In this document: in pieces, positions 22,811 to 34,876 of the stretch
How the letters are laid out: each line of letters starts with the position of its first letter
Position numbering within the stretch: position 1 is the stretch's first letter
NCBI GenBank assembly: GCA_020137815.1
Contig: CM035359.1
Coordinates: forward strand, 544,243 to 608,242
Direction of reading: 5' to 3'
From: Hormiphora californensis
Lineage: Eukaryota > Ctenophora > Tentaculata > Cydippida > Pleurobrachiidae
DNA: 64,000 nucleotides
The notes under the pieces: model-generated
Told to the model about the DNA's origin: nothing
What the model saw: the letters and a program-made list of their open reading frames with translations, nothing else
Database searches by the model: none
Made by a program: the position numbers and the translations under genes

Positions 22811-24375
22811 TTAACCCTCGACTCTGAACCCTCTCTCTACCCTCCTACTCCCACCTTTTTATATAGTTATATGACGATAATGTTATTGTTAAATACTTTT
22901 TAATTTGAATCTTGAATCTTGAATCTATCTGTTTCTCTCTTCATCCCATCTTGAGAGGAGAGCTATGACCAGCTATGTCCAGTCCCTCTGTACTGTTCAT
23001 CTCCCTCAATCCCCTCATATCAGTGGAGAGATCAGTGGAGAGATCACTGCACTTCATAATTTTTCTTTCTCTGTGATCCCTCTCCATTTGTCATGAAGAA
23101 GAGAAGAAGACCACTTGTTCTTGATTAATTACGGCAGGCCCTACAAGATCTGGAAAAGGACCTAAAATTATATCACGCACTGTAGTGAAAGATAGAGGCG
23201 ACCTCGTACCTGTTGACATGCGTTGTTACTCAACAACTGTCAGGCCAATGCTCTCGCCACAGTTCTCGCGCGCTCCGAGAGAAACGAGAATGGGTCAGGC
23301 CAATGCTCTGACAGCTCAACAAGGCATGCACTAAGTCCTAAGATACTCGCTGTATTTCGTTCTCTCGAAATACTCATGCACTCATTATATTTAGAGATCT
23401 AGAACTACTCACAAAGGGGCTTCTATTAGCGATCCGTATTAATGGCTGTTGGGAGACTCATTCCTGAGTGGGTTATTTTCACCATGAAGCAGTCTATTAA
23501 TATACCAGTCTACGTTATTATTAGGATATCACCACTCCTTTTGAAAGGTGATGTGATCATGAATCAGATAGAGACAGAGATAGATATGACGAGAGAGAAG
23601 GGCAGGGACAGAGAGAGGGGAGAAAGATAGAGAGCGTGCAGAGTTTGTTATTTGATTGGGGGTTAAGTACTCCCCCACCTCACTCATGAGATATCCTCCT
23701 CTCTATCTCTCTCCCTATCTCTCTTTCTCTCCCCATCTCTCTCTCTCTCCATATCTCCCTATCTCTCTCTCTCTCTCTCGTAGAACTCTTCTCTGCTCAT
23801 GGGTCCTGCAACACACGTATCTTATACTGGTTCCAGTCGTGGAACTCATCTTGATCCGCTTCTTCTTCTCCATGATCAGTAACAGTAAAATCAGCTTGTA
23901 TTACCTTTTTTAACCCAAATAACAGGATCCTGCAGGATATGTAAATTTAGTCCACTCTATAGTCCACTGTCATAATAGCACAAAAGGCACAATTGTTGGC
24001 TAATGGTTGAAATGGAACTGAACTTGATGCAAGTTCTACCCTGAAATATTTGTAAGAGTGGTGCTCCGTCATATTGGCCTCCCGCATATAACGCCCCCAC
24101 AACGTCCAAAACACTTAAAGAGCATCCAATGTCAACGTATGCAGGACCGTGTATGGTGGCGCTGACCCAATCTGAACTGTCGTTAAGTCGTTTTGAGAAG
24201 GGCGCAACCAGCCAGGCAGTATGTACGCCATTTCCTAGATCCCAACTTTGTCTCACTGAGACTCTCGGTAGCAATCATCCCTCTCCAGCAGCAGCTGCTG
24301 CTCTGTAGAGTCTACAGTGTAGTCGAGATGATTGGAGATAAGCTGGTTATAAAATGGACAGCTTGCACGCTTCAT

Positions 24376-24409
<34 letters not shown>

Positions 24410-26198
24410 CTCTCTCTCCGTCCTCTAAAAAAAAAATTTTACTATTTACAATTCTTATTCTCTTTTTTTACGTTTTAAATTTGTAAGACCAGGGGCCAGG
24501 GTGGGCATTTCAAAGCCCCAAATAAGACCTTCCCGTCTTCGTGCTAACGACCCTGTTACGCCACCCTGAATCCTCACTCAGTTTGGTCCGTGTGGCTGGT
24601 TTGCTTAATATTATATGTTTATTTCGGCACAATGCCACTGCCAGCGGCAGTTTGAATTTGAAGCTCATCTGGAACATCCGAACTTCTGTGCAACTGTATG
24701 CGAGTTCCGGAGAAGTACTAGCAATATTTGAATAGCTTTCTTTCAATTATCTACCTCGGAATTGTATGATTTGCTGAAACTAAAGACACATCATTGCAAC
24801 TTTAAATTTGTCCAATCATCTCCAAATCAATATTCCTGGAAAATGAAAGTTAAATCGATTACCCCAGCACTTCAGTTTAATTGTCAGCGTGATTGTATTA
24901 TACGACCCTACTAATTTTGGTGATGCTTTTATATTGACCTGTCACCTTCCTGGGAACTATATTTCAATAAAAAGGGGACCTGTCGAGCAATATATTGTGC
25001 GCTGGAACAGTTTAAACATCAACCTCGAGATGTCAGGTTGTATATGACATCCCAATCAGCACTATTTAACTTTATATGGGGTTGTTTAGAATTAAACTGT
25101 TGGTGCCCCCCTTCTTCTTCCCTCTCTTCCTCCCTCTCTTTCTCTGTCAGCTTCAGCTCCCGTTTAGTCTCGAATCATTATATAACCACCATTTTCAACA
25201 CACCACTGCATATAATATTGTTGTGCGAGTCAACGCTGTCAGGCCAATGCTCTGACAGAGTCAACGAGTATACAACTTGCTTTATAGCTAATAAACCACA
25301 AGAATTTGTATCTAATTGTGGTATGTCAGAGCATTGGCCTAACCCATTCTCGCGAGAACTGTGGTCAGAGCATTGGCCTGACAGAATTGTGGTGTGTCAA
25401 GTTGATTGAAATGTTTCATAACCAACACATATTGCTGGTTATAATACTTCACTAATCTCTGAATATTTCACTACACATGAGCTGTAATTAATTTGAGTTT
25501 CGTGAGATTGTGTTTTGCTGTAAGATCTCTCCTCAATTGTGGGGTATCAATCTCACCCCGTGATTACATGCTGTACAGCTCAGGTTGAGTCGCTTGACAC
25601 AATTCAATGCTCAGGTTCATGACTGGTTGAAATTAATATTGTGGTGAAAGAATTTGTGCAGTGTTATAGTGAAGGCCAGGAGTCATTGCTAGTACCATTG
25701 CCACGTCCTATTCTCACTTCGATCTCTCACATGTGCCCGTGAGCATGGGGTCATTGCTGTTAGGAGGTCAGAGCTGCCAGGTTGAGCAACTTGAATGGTG
25801 TGTATGACTAATGACTATGATGATGATGATACTGAGAATAATCTGGATTATATGTCTTACTCAGCCCTCTCTTATCACTGAGAGACTGTTTTGCCCACCA
25901 TCTCTCATGTCACCAATAATGAAAGATGTGCGGGTTCTCAAAATGGTCTAGTCCTGTAGTTTAAGAGAGTTCTCTGTTGCTCTCTTGATGGGGGGGGGGG
26001 GGTGAACACGGAACACGTTGCGGTCTATCAAAACTGATTGATATGACTATGAGTTGAGTTTGTCAGACTAGACGGTGAGAGAGAGAGAGAGAAAACGATC
26101 TATATTCTGTCGGAGCTCAGCTGTTGTTGAGTGTTGCTCATTGCATTCAGGTGGGTGATGTGTGCCGCTTAACCAGAAACACCTTGCCGTCAATTAGA

Positions 26199-26207
26199 AA
26201 TAGAGAG

Positions 26208-26287
<80 letters not shown>

Positions 26288-26317
26288 GAGAGAGAGAGAG
26301 AGAGAGGGAGAGAGGAG

Positions 26318-26348
<31 letters not shown>

Positions 26349-26421
26349 AGAGGGAGAAGTGAGAGATGAGAGAGAGAGAGAGAGAGAGGATAAAGGGAGA
26401 GATGAGCAGAGAAAGAGAGAG

Positions 26422-26468
<47 letters not shown>

Positions 26469-26515
26469 GAGAGGGGGAGAGAAATAGAGAGAGAGAAGGT
26501 GAGCAAGAGAAATGA
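26199..26515. repeat. (GA)n microsatellite
   Basis: About 300 bases of almost pure GA dinucleotide with G or A interruptions. Poly-Leu/Ser and poly-Arg/Glu frames here are artefacts. Confidence 0.95.
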
Positions 26516-27509
26516 ATTGATATGACTGATGTGCATGAGAACTGACTCTCCATGATCATGGCATCTTTGGTTAGGCCCAACTTTTCAGATCTGCTAGCTG
26601 CATTTTAGGATCTCATTGACATGTTACACTGTTTCTCTCTCACTGGCATCATACTAACCCTTTCTGCTGATCCATTTCTATCTCGGTTCGCTCAGGCGAG
26701 CGAAGCGAGGTGAGGCAGGCATTGCCATGACAGTTATATCCCTAGCTAAAGAAGTTGCTACGCAACTCAATCTCCCGTCTGCTAGGATCTGAGGGGCAGC
26801 CTGTCAGAGAGATCGCTATCAGCGAGTCCCCATCTCTGTTCCCCTCCCTCCCCCGCTGGGATCGAATATTATGATAGCAGAGAGATTATGAGCATAAAGT
26901 GACATTTGATAATGCGACGGCGAGACCACTACGCACTCGATAATTGATAATGGCTGGGATGTCACATTTCTCGCATATTTGACGCATATCTGACGCATTT
27001 TTATTAGTTTTTGGTTTGATGATATCTCTGTCATGTAACGGCCCTTATTGAAGCGATATGACGGCAGTTCAAATTACAATCTACCTGCTGCAGCTGCACA
27101 GCTGTAGTGATGTATGCTTTATTATGTACTTTATAGCGAGTATATAACAGGCCACTGGGACCTAATTCTTAGCTTCTGTTTTCAGTGTCACATGTCTAGT
27201 TCAAGCTACTTGGCGACCTGATCTTAGCGCATAAAACGGGGTCCACACCGCCAGACAGAGTTGTACATAGTGAGCAGTTGTAGTAATAAGTAATAAACTG
27301 CATTTTTGAAGCAGGCGATATGAAATTTATCACGTCAGGTGGGCAAATATCAGTTGGGTGATCCGTGATATTTGGGCTAGCTCTGGGGCTTTGTGAAGGG
27401 TAGTGTTTTTTAGCTTCAAACTGCAGTGTAGTGTAGTTCACATGGTGTATATGACACAGTGCGTAGTCAACTACAATATGATTGCATCTGTAGTTATACA
27501 AATTAGGGC

Positions 27510-27864
<355 letters not shown>

Positions 27865-27972
27865 ATGTTTATCATGCTATGTAATTGCACCACTAGCACT
27901 GAGTCTAAAGATGAATGTTTTTTGTTTACTCCTATCCCTCTTCAGCTATAGTTGAACTACTTCGGTTTGGGG

Positions 27973-28538
27973 GGCAATTTTGCATTTGCGGGCATCGCAC
28001 TATAGACGCAGTACCCACGTACTATAGACGCATTATAAACCCATTATAAACGCATTATAGACGGCATTATAGACCACGCAAATATAGACGCAAATTTACG
28101 AGCAGCACTATAACGCAATGTAGACCGCATTATACAGGGCAACATAAACGCTTTTTATAGACGCGGCGACGCAGTATGTATGCGCATTAATAGGCGCACT
28201 ACCCACCCCAAAATCACCTTATGACGCACTATAGAGCGATTATAGACTGACTATAGCAGCACGATAAACGCTACTAGACCCATATAGCGCATGATAAAGC
28301 ATTATAAACGCAAATCGCTTTTTATAGACGCCGCGTCTATAAAAAACGTGCTTTTTTAAGAAGCACTATAGACGTACTCAGACGCACGCTGCGATATTTG
28401 AGGCGCAGTTGGGCGAACTATAAACGCATCTTTGTCGCATATAAAAGGAAGCAGTATAGACGCATTATAGACGCATTATAGCCGCATGTGAGCGAAATCG
28501 ATAAAGACGCAATATAGACGCAAAATAAGAAGGAGATC

Positions 28539-28586
<48 letters not shown>

Positions 28587-29617
28587 AGGGAGGGAGGGAG
28601 GGAGGGAGGGAGGGAGGGAGGGAGGGAGGGAGAGGGAAGGAGAGGGAAAGAGGGAGAGAGGGAGAGAGGGAGGGATACAGAACCAGATCAGATAGAGACA
28701 GATGGAGAGATGGAGGGAGGGAGGGAGGGAGAGGGAAGGAGAGGCCGGAAAGAGGGAGAGAGGGAGGGATACAGAGATGCAGATGCACAAAGATCTGAGA
28801 CAGACGGAGAGATTAAGATGGAGATCAGAGATTAAGATGGAGAGAGATTAAGATGGAGAGAGAGGGAGATAGTCCGTCCATCTCTGTCTTTTTCTGTCTC
28901 ACTCCGTCCCTATCTCACTCTCTCTCCATCTTACTCTCTATCTCCATCTTAAACTCTGTCCGTCTGTCTCAGGTCTTTAAGTTTATCCATCTGTCTCTGT
29001 CCCTGTATCCCTCCCTCCCCCTTTCCATCTCCTTCGCTCTCCTCCCTCGCTCTCCCTCTCCTTCTTATTTTGCGTCTATATTACGTCTTTATCGATTTCG
29101 CACACATGCGGCTATACTGCGTCTATAATGCGTCTATACTGCTTCCTTTTATATGCAACAAAGATGCGTTTATAAAACGCCCAACTGCGCCTCAAATATC
29201 GCATTGTAGCCTGGAGTACGTCTATAGTGCTTCTTAAAAAAGCACGTTTTTTATAGACGCGGCGTCTATAAAAAGTGATTTGCGTCTATAATGCTTCTAT
29301 CATGCGTCTATATGGGTCTATGTAGCGTTTATGGTGCTGCTATAGTCAGTCTATAATGCGTCTATAGTGCGTCTATAAGGTGATTTTGGGGTGGGTAGTG
29401 CGCCTATAATGCGGCTATACTGCGTCGCGTCTATAAAAATGCGTTTATATTGCTGTTATAATGCGTCTATATTGCGTCTATAGTGCTGCTTACGAAATTG
29501 CGTCTATATTGCGTGTGTCTATAATGCGTCTATAATGCGTTTATAATGCGTTTATAATGCGTCTATAGTACGTGGGTACTGCGTCTAAAGTGCGATGCCC
29601 GCAAATGCAAAATTGCC
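27973..29617. mobile_element. 1.65-kb foldback element with 9-bp target duplication (Mutator-like)
   Basis: The ends are GGCAATTTTGCATTTGCGGG and its exact complement CCCGCAAATGCAAAATTGCC. They are flanked by a perfect 9-bp duplication GGTTTGGGG (27964-27972 and 29618-29626). Each arm of roughly 550 bases is made of irregular tandem units of the type TATAGACGCAT / ATGCGTCTATA, inverted between the arms. The centre (about 28530-29060) is GA/GGGA microsatellite that passes into its CT complement, so it also folds back. Long inverted repeats built from short direct repeats plus 9-bp duplications fit foldback/MULE-type elements. No transposase ORF is present. Confidence 0.85.
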
Positions 29618-30256
29618 GGTTTGGGGTATATTGCACGTTTTATGTTCATGTTACGTAAAAGTAACAACTAACAGTAAATGCTATGCAGATATTACAATTT
29701 CATTATTTATAAAGGATATCATTATCACTTTGTTTACAAACCCTTTTTATATTTTATAGGAACCATGAGAGGGTTGAGAGGGTCAATATTCGTTTGCAGC
29801 TGCCCCTCTAAAACGCGAACTATTCTCTATCTCCATCCTATCTATTTGTTCTCTGTCCTTCCAAAGCTACAGCTGCTAGGATACTAATAACTATATTTAG
29901 TTGTTGAGTAAGGGGTGGAGAGAACAACTATTTAGTGAATTTTTATCGACAGTAGTATAAGGCACCTGTTCGCGTTACTCGTTCCTCTCTTGTCAGAGCA
30001 TTGCCCTCACCCTATTCGTGCGAGTACAGTGGTCAGAAACATGCTGATATATCCCAAGACCCATTATGTAGTTCCATAGAGTTCCATTTGCACTCCCATA
30101 GTCACTCAGCATTGTCAAATAGAATTTACCTAGAATGTTCTAGTGTATGTTCTACCTATGTTGTATACCGGCATGTCGCCAGATTCTCATTCTCAGACAA
30201 TATATACTGACCATGCATTGCCAATAACCATTAACCCACCTCTCCCTTCCAGCAAA
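29618..30256. other. Upstream region of the GPCR gene
   Basis: AT-rich sequence with another copy of the TGTCAGAGCATTG foldback motif near 29992. No exon was identified. It presumably contains the GPCR promoter and 5' UTR, but no TATA box or other site could be assigned with confidence. Confidence 0.35.
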
Positions 30257-32686
30257 ATGGCTGGTGGTGATGGTCCCTCTGACCCACTATTCTCTGATCC
30301 AGAACGGGTTGTCCTATCTCTCTCTATCATGCTCTTTGCACTGACCGCCACCTTTGGGAACCTCCTCCTTTGGGTGTCAATACTGTGTAACAGGAGTCTT
30401 CAGAGGGTCAGCAACCTGTTTATCTTCAATCTTTCCGTCACTGACATGATAGTAGGTGAGTGATGTGGTTGTAGTTGTGAGGGCTGCAGTTGAGCGGGAT
30501 GGTTCCTTGAACCATAGTTTCAGAATTGGGTTCAACTAATTACTGGTTCGAGAATATGGGCTATACATTTAATTAATTAGCCACTAATTAGTTAACTAAT
30601 TATTTAATTAATTTTCTCCTCCCACTAGGTGTTTGGAACATGCCCATAACATTTGCCTCCCTGGTTGCTAACGCTTGGCTACTTCCTGATTGGGCCTGCA
30701 GCTTCTCAGCCTTCATCGATAACACCGTCCTTTTCGCCAGTGTCTGGACTGTAGCCGTGTGCAGTTTTGACAGGTGAGAGAGAGAAAGAGAGAGAGGGCG
30801 TGTGATCCACACTGCCGTATGCAGCTTTGATAGGTTAGGGTATGACTGGGGCGGTTTGAGATCTTCCCCTATGATAACTCGGCTACCTAACCCCCTCCCC
30901 ACCCCTCAGGTATTTTATGTTGTGTCGACCCCACAGCTATAGATCCAATATGACCAAGAGGAAGGCACTTGTAATGATAATCCTGGTTTGGGTGGTCTCC
31001 TGCTGTTTCACCGTTCTGCCTCTATTCAATGTGAGTCTGCCAGGTGCCAATGCTCTCACAGATGTGAGTTTGACCCTGGTCTGATTCAAAATACAAGTCT
31101 GACGGCCGGTGTCTCCATTCAAAGTTTGAAGGAACCCCAGCACAACCCCAAAACAACTTAAAACCAGAATTCGCTCACAGTCACACACCACACTTTGCCC
31201 CCCTCCAATTTCAGTTGAAGTTTGTGTACTATGCGTACAGCCCGTACGCGTTTAGCTGTGGTTTAAACTGTGATTCGAATGGTTGGGGATTTGTCTACTG
31301 CACTGTTTACACCTTTTTCTTCGTGCCTCTACCCCTCGCCTTCATAGTCTTTTTCTACGTACACATTTTCAGGGTAAGGAAGAGAGAGATATAATAGGGA
31401 AGGTGAAATGTAAGAGTGGAGAGGGACATCAATTGTTCATTTTTCAATTTCTATATGTATAGCCAAGCTTTCTGAAGGGAAGTCCAACTAGAAAACTCTT
31501 TCACCCACTCCCCTCCCTTGGTGACATAGACACCGTGCGCGACCAAGATTGAGCTCACACACATGTGCATTGTGCGAGCTCGATCTCGGTCGCACTAGGT
31601 GTCAATGTCACCAATCCCCTCCCCTAGGTGTCCCAGAAGCACGGTAAGAAACCGGCAGGATCCACTGCTGCTGGCGGGGCGGCTGGAGGGGGAGAAAAGA
31701 AGGGCTGCAAAACCCAGAACAATCTCAGGGCTGCGCTGATGATATTAATTATCATCGGAATGATGATGAGCTGCTTGCTTCCAATTTCAATCCTCGGTAA
31801 ACATGATATTTTTAGTATTGAGCTGATCACCTTACCAATTGGGAGTACGAGTTATGGGTGCCATTACCTCTAAGCATCCCTCTATGTTCGTGAGAATCTT
31901 CCGAAGATGGCTGCATCGCAGTAAACTCAGCTCCTAATTATCCATTAATTATCCTAATTAATTAATAATTATCTCCCCCAGGTATGTACTCTTTTATCAC
32001 TGGATCCACCGCCATATCTTACAAGGTCTTTGTCGCGTTTCAATGGCTCCTTCTGTTCAACAATGCCGGTACGTTTTGTCATGGTGATGCCGGATAGAGC
32101 ATGTTACCATGGTGTTACTGTTGTATTGTTACTCTTTGGGGGAATAGTCGTGCCTGAATCCCAGGTTCAGGTCACGACTGTTTCCCCCATAATTGCCTTG
32201 TTCGACCCTTTCTAGAACAAAACCAGTAACTCTATAAATAAAATGAAATACTTGATTGACACTATCGTTTGTAAGAGGTTACTCTCCCATCAATCTGTCA
32301 GGAATGTGTCAGTTTAAGGCAAAACTCTCCCTTCTCACCTTTCTTCTCGAAGGAAAATTGACAATCTGACATCGCATTCCTTCCCCCCCCCCAGTTAACC
32401 CAGTTAATATCCATCTAACCACTCCTTCCCCGCAGTTAACCCACTCATATACGGAGTTGTTAACCCAGTGTTTCGAAAGGCCTATAAAAACACAATCGAC
32501 AAAATGCTGCAGCACATTGGGTTTAACAAAACCCCTGTTATAAGAACAATAACCACCAAGAAAAGGAATGACCTGGATTCCAAGAGTTCCTCCTCTCTGG
32601 ATGACCTAGGAAGAGGTGGAGGAGGAGGAGGGAAGAAGGGAAACAAGTCAACTCAGCTGTCGGGAGGGAGTTTGGAAAAACAGTAG
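30257..32686 (+). CDS. Class A (rhodopsin-like) G-protein-coupled receptor, seven exons
   Basis: Exons are 30257-30455, 30629-30773, 30910-31030, 31215-31373, 31628-31796, 31982-32068 and 32436-32686. All borders are GT/AG and the phases add up to 1131 bases (376 residues plus stop). TM1 has G-N-L-L-L, TM2 has N-L-S-V-T-D with the conserved Asp, the end of TM3 has F-D-R-Y (DRY equivalent), TM6 has C-L-L-P, and TM7 has N-P-L-I-Y (NPxxY). The third cytoplasmic loop is Gly/Ala/Lys-rich and the C-tail carries Ser clusters and a Gly run. The TM7 lysine of opsins is absent (Leu at that spacing), so it is not an opsin. It should signal at the plasma membrane through G proteins; the ligand cannot be predicted. 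Confidence 0.9.
31518..31614. mobile_element. 97-bp foldback MITE in GPCR intron 4
   Basis: TTGGTGACATAGACACCGTG on the left pairs with the right end, which finishes GGTGTCAATGTCACCAA. Inner parts pair as well (GCGACCAAGAT with ATCTCGGTCGC), leaving a short CACACATGTG loop. Confidence 0.65.
32137..32189. repeat. Short hairpin repeat in GPCR intron 6
   Basis: TGGGGGAATAGTCGTGCCTG pairs with CAGGTCACGACTGTTTCCCC nearby, forming a stem of about 24 bases with few mismatches. Confidence 0.5.
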
Positions 32687-33289
32687 ACAATTGAACTGCT
32701 ATCCATGTTGGTTATTTATTATCCTGAAAAGTGAGATATATATTTCATCCAAGAGAGCCACATACCCGGGTACTTTTTGTAAGTTGGTCTTTATGTATAA
32801 TGGCAGAGGATAGACAGGGTTCTGAGTCAACCATTTGATTCTCGGTCCTATTAGGACCATGCATATTAAGACTTCTTCTCGGTCCTATTAGGACTCTTTC
32901 TCGATCCTATTAGACAGGGTTCTGAGTCTGACGTAAGAGCTTGAATGATGTACTAAACAGAATATATTTACTAAATTGTACTAAACTATGTATTACTAAA
33001 ACAAATGTCTGCTGAGTAATTGGCACTATCACTAATTACTAATTGATATGTACAGTGTATGTCTATGTGTTATCTAAACCATATTAATTGTGTTAACGCT
33101 GTTAAAATTAACGTTTATTACTTTGTACTGAAGACCGAGGAATATCAGGGGGGGGGGGTAACCTCTTTGACAGTTTTCTACTCAAGGTCAAGTTGAAGGG
33201 ATACCATGAATTCATCATAGCTTTAATGCAGTGTGCCCACATATCATATTTCTACTAGCCACCAGGAGGTAGATGGGGCATATCACTGT

Positions 33290-33663
33290 CACTGTGTAAG
33301 TAGTGTAGAATTCGTTCTGCTATTCGGTGGGTCGTGGTGTATTTACTTTCTAGTCTCTGTAGCCATGCTCCAAAAATTCGGATACAATGACAGGTCATTG
33401 TACGGCCGGCCTCTCACCTCTGCGTAAGTCCATGCAGTGCATAATTTATTAAATTATCATGCTATCTGGTACCAGCAGAAAGCTCTATAAAGATGTTGTC
33501 ACGGTTGTTGTCATGGTAACACAAACACTAGGTTTCATAGTATTATTGTTTGACATGTTCCCAGTCTGTCTTCGGCCCGGTGTGAGCTTACTAGCCAAAT
33601 GGACAGAATGCGTAGCATGGCAAGATCATTGTGCGCCCTTTGCTTTTCACAAAAGTGTGTAAC
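33290..33663 (+). CDS. Possible two-exon fragment of a membrane protein
   Basis: A hydrophobic frame up to 33424 (V-E-F-V-L-L-F-G-G, then a second apolar stretch) ends at a GTAAGT. It joins in phase to a frame opening after AG at about 33478 that is also hydrophobic (T-V-V-V-M-V-T-Q) and stops at 33661-33663. No start exon was found. It could be the 3' end of a small gene, a relic, or chance; it lies between the GPCR and the next membrane protein. Confidence 0.3.
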
Positions 33664-34169
33664 TTTCTCCTGCAAACAGTCATTCGATTACCATCTCTGC
33701 ATCCTTCAAAACATGTCTCCTGAATTTTGTCAAGCATCGAACTTTGAGTCTGCTTGTGCTGTATAACTATATTATAAGGTGTGATCTTGTTCGATTGTCT
33801 CTGTTGATTCTTCGTGTATCATGTCGTGTTGAGTCTCACCCCTCAACAAGTCGTGTTGGAGCTAGTGGAGGTTGATGTCTTGATGTATTGTTGGGTTGTC
33901 CTTTGGTTTAGCTAAACTAGGTGTTTTGCCGACAGGGTGTGTGTGTAGGAATAGTGATGCCAAATGTAAGCCCGTGTGAGGCTATATTACTACTCGTGAT
34001 GAAGTCTCAAGTAATAGTCGCTTTCCTTTTTGCGGTTGCTTTGTAGTTTGTACTTTTTGTAAGCACCGGTCGCGGGAGTAACTGTGAGTGTGAGCCTAAA
34101 AACCTATACATTTTTCGTCATCTTTTTGCTGATCTTGAGTTAAGTTCCTTTCTCTTGCGTTGTATGATC

Positions 34170-34850
34170 GCTAGTAAACCCACTACCAGTAAACCCACTC
34201 TTAACCCACTCTAAATCCACCCTAAACCCACCTTAAACCCACTTTCAACCCACTCTAATCCCATCCTAAACCCACCCTAAACCCACTTTAAACCCATCCT
34301 AAACCCACTTCAAACCCACTCTAAACCCAACCTAAACCCACTTTAAACCCAATCTAAACATGCTCTAAATCCACCTTAAACCCACCTAAACCCACTTTGA
34401 ACCCACCCTTAAACAACCCTAAACCCACACTAAACCCACCCTAAACTCGATCTAAACTCACTTCAAACCCACTCTAAACCCAACCTAAACCCACTTTAAA
34501 CCCACTCTAAACATGCTCTAAATCCACCTTAAACCCACCCTAAACTCACTTTGAACCCACCCTAAAGCAACCCTAAACCCACCCTAAACCCACCCTAAAC
34601 TCGATCTAAACCCATCTCATACCCACCCTAAACCCACTCTAAACCAACTCTAAACCCACTTTAAACCCACTTTTAACCCACTCTAAACCCATCCTAAACA
34701 CACTCTAAACCCATCCTAAACCCACCCTAAACCCACTTTAAACCCATCCTAAACCCACTTCAAACCCACTCTAAACCCAACCTAAACCCACTTTAAACCC
34801 ACTCTAAACATGCTCTAAATCCACCTTAAACCCACCCTAAACCCACTCAA
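34170..34850 (+). repeat. Telomere-like degenerate satellite (CCTAAACCCA)n
   Basis: About 680 bases of 10-12-base units such as CCTAAACCCAC, CTTTAAACCCA and TCTAAACCCAA. A higher-order period is visible, because the block with ACATGCTCTAAATCCACCTT recurs three times. It ends about 25 bases before the next gene's ATG, so it may be in its promoter or 5' UTR. Confidence 0.85.
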
Positions 34851-34876
34851 AGTAAGCCTGCACTTTGTAACAGACC

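Noticed and set aside
24510-24746. 78-codon minus-strand ORF
   Set aside because: Normal composition but no domain, no splice context and a non-coding mirror frame of equal length; possibly a repeat.
26147-26580. Poly-Leu/Ser and poly-Arg/Glu ORFs over GA/CT tracts, here and at 27471-27951, 28476-28790, 56278-57478, 58691-59443 and 60090-60416
   Set aside because: Dinucleotide repeats are open in several frames on both strands; there are no splice sites or non-repeat coding sequence to support genes.
30257-32686. Opsin identity for the GPCR
   Set aside because: The retinal-binding lysine six residues before NPxxY is absent.
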